This document shows positions 32,201 through 33,111 of a DNA stretch of 33,111 nucleotides, one piece after another (the first letter of the stretch is position 1; each line of letters starts with the position of its first letter). The notes beneath the pieces were generated by a model, which worked only from the letters and a program-made list of their open reading frames with translations, had not been told where the DNA came from and did no database searches. This DNA comes from Pseudomonadota bacterium (GTDB taxonomy: Bacteria; Pseudomonadota; Alphaproteobacteria; Rhizobiales; Hyphomicrobiaceae): assembly GCA_023412805.1 (NCBI GenBank), contig JAEZRM010000083.1:1-33111 (forward strand). Reading direction: 5' to 3'. Both the position numbers and the translations under genes were made by a program.

Positions 32201-33111
32201 GAAGATGGGCCGGCGCGCAATGAAGATGGGCGCGCAGCGCGGGGCCAATGGTGCGGCCGGCAAGGAGAAGGAAGCGCCGGCACCCGTGACCCAGCCTGCA
32301 ATAGCAGCCCGAACTAATGGCGCGTCCCCGCCTCCCGAGCCCGTCAGGACGTCGCCGCGGCCTGCTAACCCCGCCTTCGCCACGAATGGTGCCGGTCCGC
32401 CGACGATCCCTTCGCAGACCATGCCGCCGCCGCCCATGCCCGGACCAGGCACTCGCAGCGCGCCACCGCCCGTCATGCCGCCGCCGGGGCTGGCTGCCGG
32501 TACATCACCGGGACCGCGCGCGATGCCGCCGCCTGCACCACCTCCCGGGCCGATCCCGGCAAGACCACCCGCGCCACCGCCACCCAACACGATTGCAGCC
32601 GTTCTGCATGCCGCTGACGGTCCGCCGAACGGGCGCCCCGCGCTGAATGGCACTGGTCCCAACGGCGGAATTCCGAACGGCGGAAGGCCCAATGGTGGGA
32701 TCCCGAACGGTTCTGGGCCGAAGCTGACGGAAACGCCGCCGCCCAAGGGAGGGCCGACGCTGCCCGGCGTGCCCACATCCGCACAGCCGACCTTGCAGTC
32801 GCCAATGACGTCCGGGCCCGGTCCGCTGCCTGGTGCGCCCCCGGCTCCGCCGCCGCAAAGCCGCCCGGTCATGCCGCCGCCCGTCGCTGCTCCAAATGGT
32901 GGGCCACCCGAGTCGCCACAGCCGATGCCGCATGAGCAGCGGCCGCCAGGCCCGCCGCCGTCGCACGACGGGCAACGGATGCCGCCGCCCATTCCGGGGC
33001 CGGTTCCCTCGCCGCGCACGCAGGGGACGCGCCCGCTGCCGCACACCATCCGCGAGACGACACTGCCGGCTTCGCTGACCGCGAGCCTCGCGCGGCTGGC
33101 CGGCCGCGAGC
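29244..33111 (+). CDS. 7TM sensor with PAS, degenerate GGDEF and EAL domains (3' end outside window)
   Basis: At least 1289 residues, open to the right edge with no stop. A signal peptide (to about 50, ending RALALEP) precedes a periplasmic sensor like 7TMR-DISMED2 (about 52-190), then about seven membrane segments (195-410) and a PAS domain (about 425-545). The GGDEF domain (about 552-710) reads GGDQF at 632-636 and lacks the RxxD inhibition site, so cyclase activity is doubtful. The EAL domain (about 730-985) looks intact: E760-A-L-V-R-W, NVSSRQL, EVTES, DDFGTGYSS (D884/D885), KIDKALV and AEGVE. It therefore probably degrades cyclic di-GMP. Residues 990 onward are a Pro/Gly/Asn-rich low-complexity tail. 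The ATG at 29244 has GAGGAGGA upstream and overlaps the GNAT stop. Confidence 0.88.
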   Translation, partial: MMPGGMCKGGGSAGQQPGGRAVLRSLLAVLSMMIAVLVAFTAVTPRALALEPVEISEDADRIDVTSHGELYEGRGDSLQAETAPDATGGTFRMNVRATTPGTNPSWLVFALRNPTNKTIERWLTANRYSTTRSGVIWPDLDARRVEAITQSEGFVPERIRNDSADVFRISIEPGRTVTFVVELASERVAPLQLWKPVAYEQRHRDRQLFNGILLGFTGLLAIFLTAVFAANHKMIFPSAALVAWCVMALLCVDFGFWPRLFPMRPEDNAQYRAVAEAAVAASLVIFLFTFLRGNLWNSFLRMLFLIWIAGQLIIVATAVLDPRLAATVARLSLGAIGLVGGLVILYFCLRGLDRALALAPTWILLAVWLFGATMTLTGRLSGEIAISGLLAGLVLITLLIGFTVTQFAFRVTEPAFANSPSDRQLRATAIEMASVGVWEWNARRDEIKMDPLIEATLGLRSGDLSGKVDDLLSYLHQADRERLLLLFQGVKDKSGGTVNLDFRIRHADSTYRWFEIDGAAVPTSDRRSLRCVGLIRDVTDSRRARERLMHDAVHDSLTGQPNRELFIDRLAMAMERGRSDLGLRPTILLLDLDKFKSVNSAFGLVVGDSLLLTVARRLQRTLNTSDTLARIGGDQFAILIPAQHDPRELAMLAERLRRSLRSPIKIANQEIILTGSIGIATADENQTDARELLREAETAMYRAKRAGTDRIEIFTAQMRGEKDERIAIESDLRRAIDQGRLTVLYQPIVALSNESLVGFEALVRWEHPRYGQLSPAEFIPVAEETDLVVKLGSYVLSRAIGEVAKWQAVLPRAEQPLFVSVNVSSRQLLKADIVPEIRHLLGRNVVPRGSLRLEVTESLVMENPERATHVLELIKGAGADLAIDDFGTGYSSLAYLQRFPFDTLKIDKALVQGATDSDNGAAVVRAIVLLAHELGHKVIAEGVEAPEDAAFLRALGCEYAQGFYYGHPMSERDAQQLIRLVAKSEKKMGRRAMKMGAQRGANGAAGKEKEAPAPVTQPAIAARTNGASPPPEPVRTSPRPANPAFATNGAGPPTIPSQTMPPPPMPGPGTRSAPPPVMPPPGLAAGTSPGPRAMPPPAPPPGPIPARPPAPPPPNTIAAVLHAADGPPNGRPALNGTGPNGGIPNGGRPNGGIPNGSGPKLTETPPPKGGPTLPGVPTSAQPTLQSPMTSGPGPLPGAPPAPPPQSRPVMPPPVAAPNGGPPESPQPMPHEQRPPGPPPSHDGQRMPPPIPGPVPSPRTQGTRPLPHTIRETTLPASLTASLARLAGRE

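Noticed and set aside
32135..33049. A Gly-rich PE_PGRS-like frame on the minus strand at the right edge
   Set aside because: It is the antisense of the proline-rich tail; proline codons read backwards as glycine, so the resemblance is an artefact.
1..33111. Mobile element, defence system or secondary-metabolite cluster
   Set aside because: No transposase, integrase, toxin-antitoxin, restriction, CRISPR-like repeat or modular synthase was found; the KAS-ACP pair is the only biosynthetic-type element.

Overview
The window comes from a GC-rich chromosome of an alphaproteobacterium, most likely of the Hyphomicrobiales (Rhizobiales). The support is an adjacent pair of genes for the complex I accessory subunit NDUFA12 and a DUF2155 lipoprotein-like protein, a Rhodopseudomonas-style pim-like beta-oxidation gene set, a NodE/NodF-like ketosynthase and acyl carrier protein, a DAP-type MurE, and a thrC / M16 peptidase / GNAT run. 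I see no tRNA, rRNA, CRISPR array, insertion sequence, integrase or phage gene. It looks like ordinary core chromosome.

Layout. (1) 56-2614: a TerC/YjbE-type membrane protein on the minus strand, then YjbQ, NDUFA12-like and DUF2155 proteins on the plus strand. (2) 2614-14901: an acyl-CoA metabolism block arranged around a divergent promoter region at 9891-10273. Leftward lie an acyl carrier protein, a NodE-like ketosynthase, an SDR, two acyl-CoA dehydrogenases and a fused enoyl-CoA hydratase/3-hydroxyacyl-CoA dehydrogenase. Rightward lie an acyl-CoA ligase, a secreted double-SH3 protein, a thiolase and a second SDR. Together these supply every step of a beta-oxidation spiral: activation, dehydrogenation, hydration plus oxidation, and thiolysis. 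(3) 14906-18806: a class I glutamine amidotransferase, a strong terminator, then murE and murF. (4) 19053-21987, minus strand: rpsO, pnp and a small, very basic protein ending in a strong terminator. (5) 22267-24526, minus strand: a membrane-anchored thermonuclease and an MFS transporter. (6) 24730-33111, plus strand: a threonine dehydratase-like enzyme, threonine synthase, an M16 peptidase, a GNAT acetyltransferase, and a very large 7TM-PAS-GGDEF-EAL protein that runs off the right edge.

The genes are mostly recognisable housekeeping or catabolic families. The less ordinary signals are in non-coding DNA. The leader of the SDR gene at 7225-8025 carries two perfect, interleaved inverted repeats (11 bp and 9 bp), the topology of an H-type pseudoknot, downstream of a terminator that closes the ketosynthase transcript. 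The thermonuclease leader can fold its Shine-Dalgarno into a 9-bp, GAAA-capped hairpin two bases from the start codon. Other points to check are the NodE/NodF-like pair inside the catabolic block, an unrecognised basic protein after pnp, a murE-murF pair apparently away from the rest of the dcw cluster, an SDR with Arg in place of the catalytic Lys, and a composite c-di-GMP protein with GGDQF and a proline/glycine-rich tail of about 300 residues.
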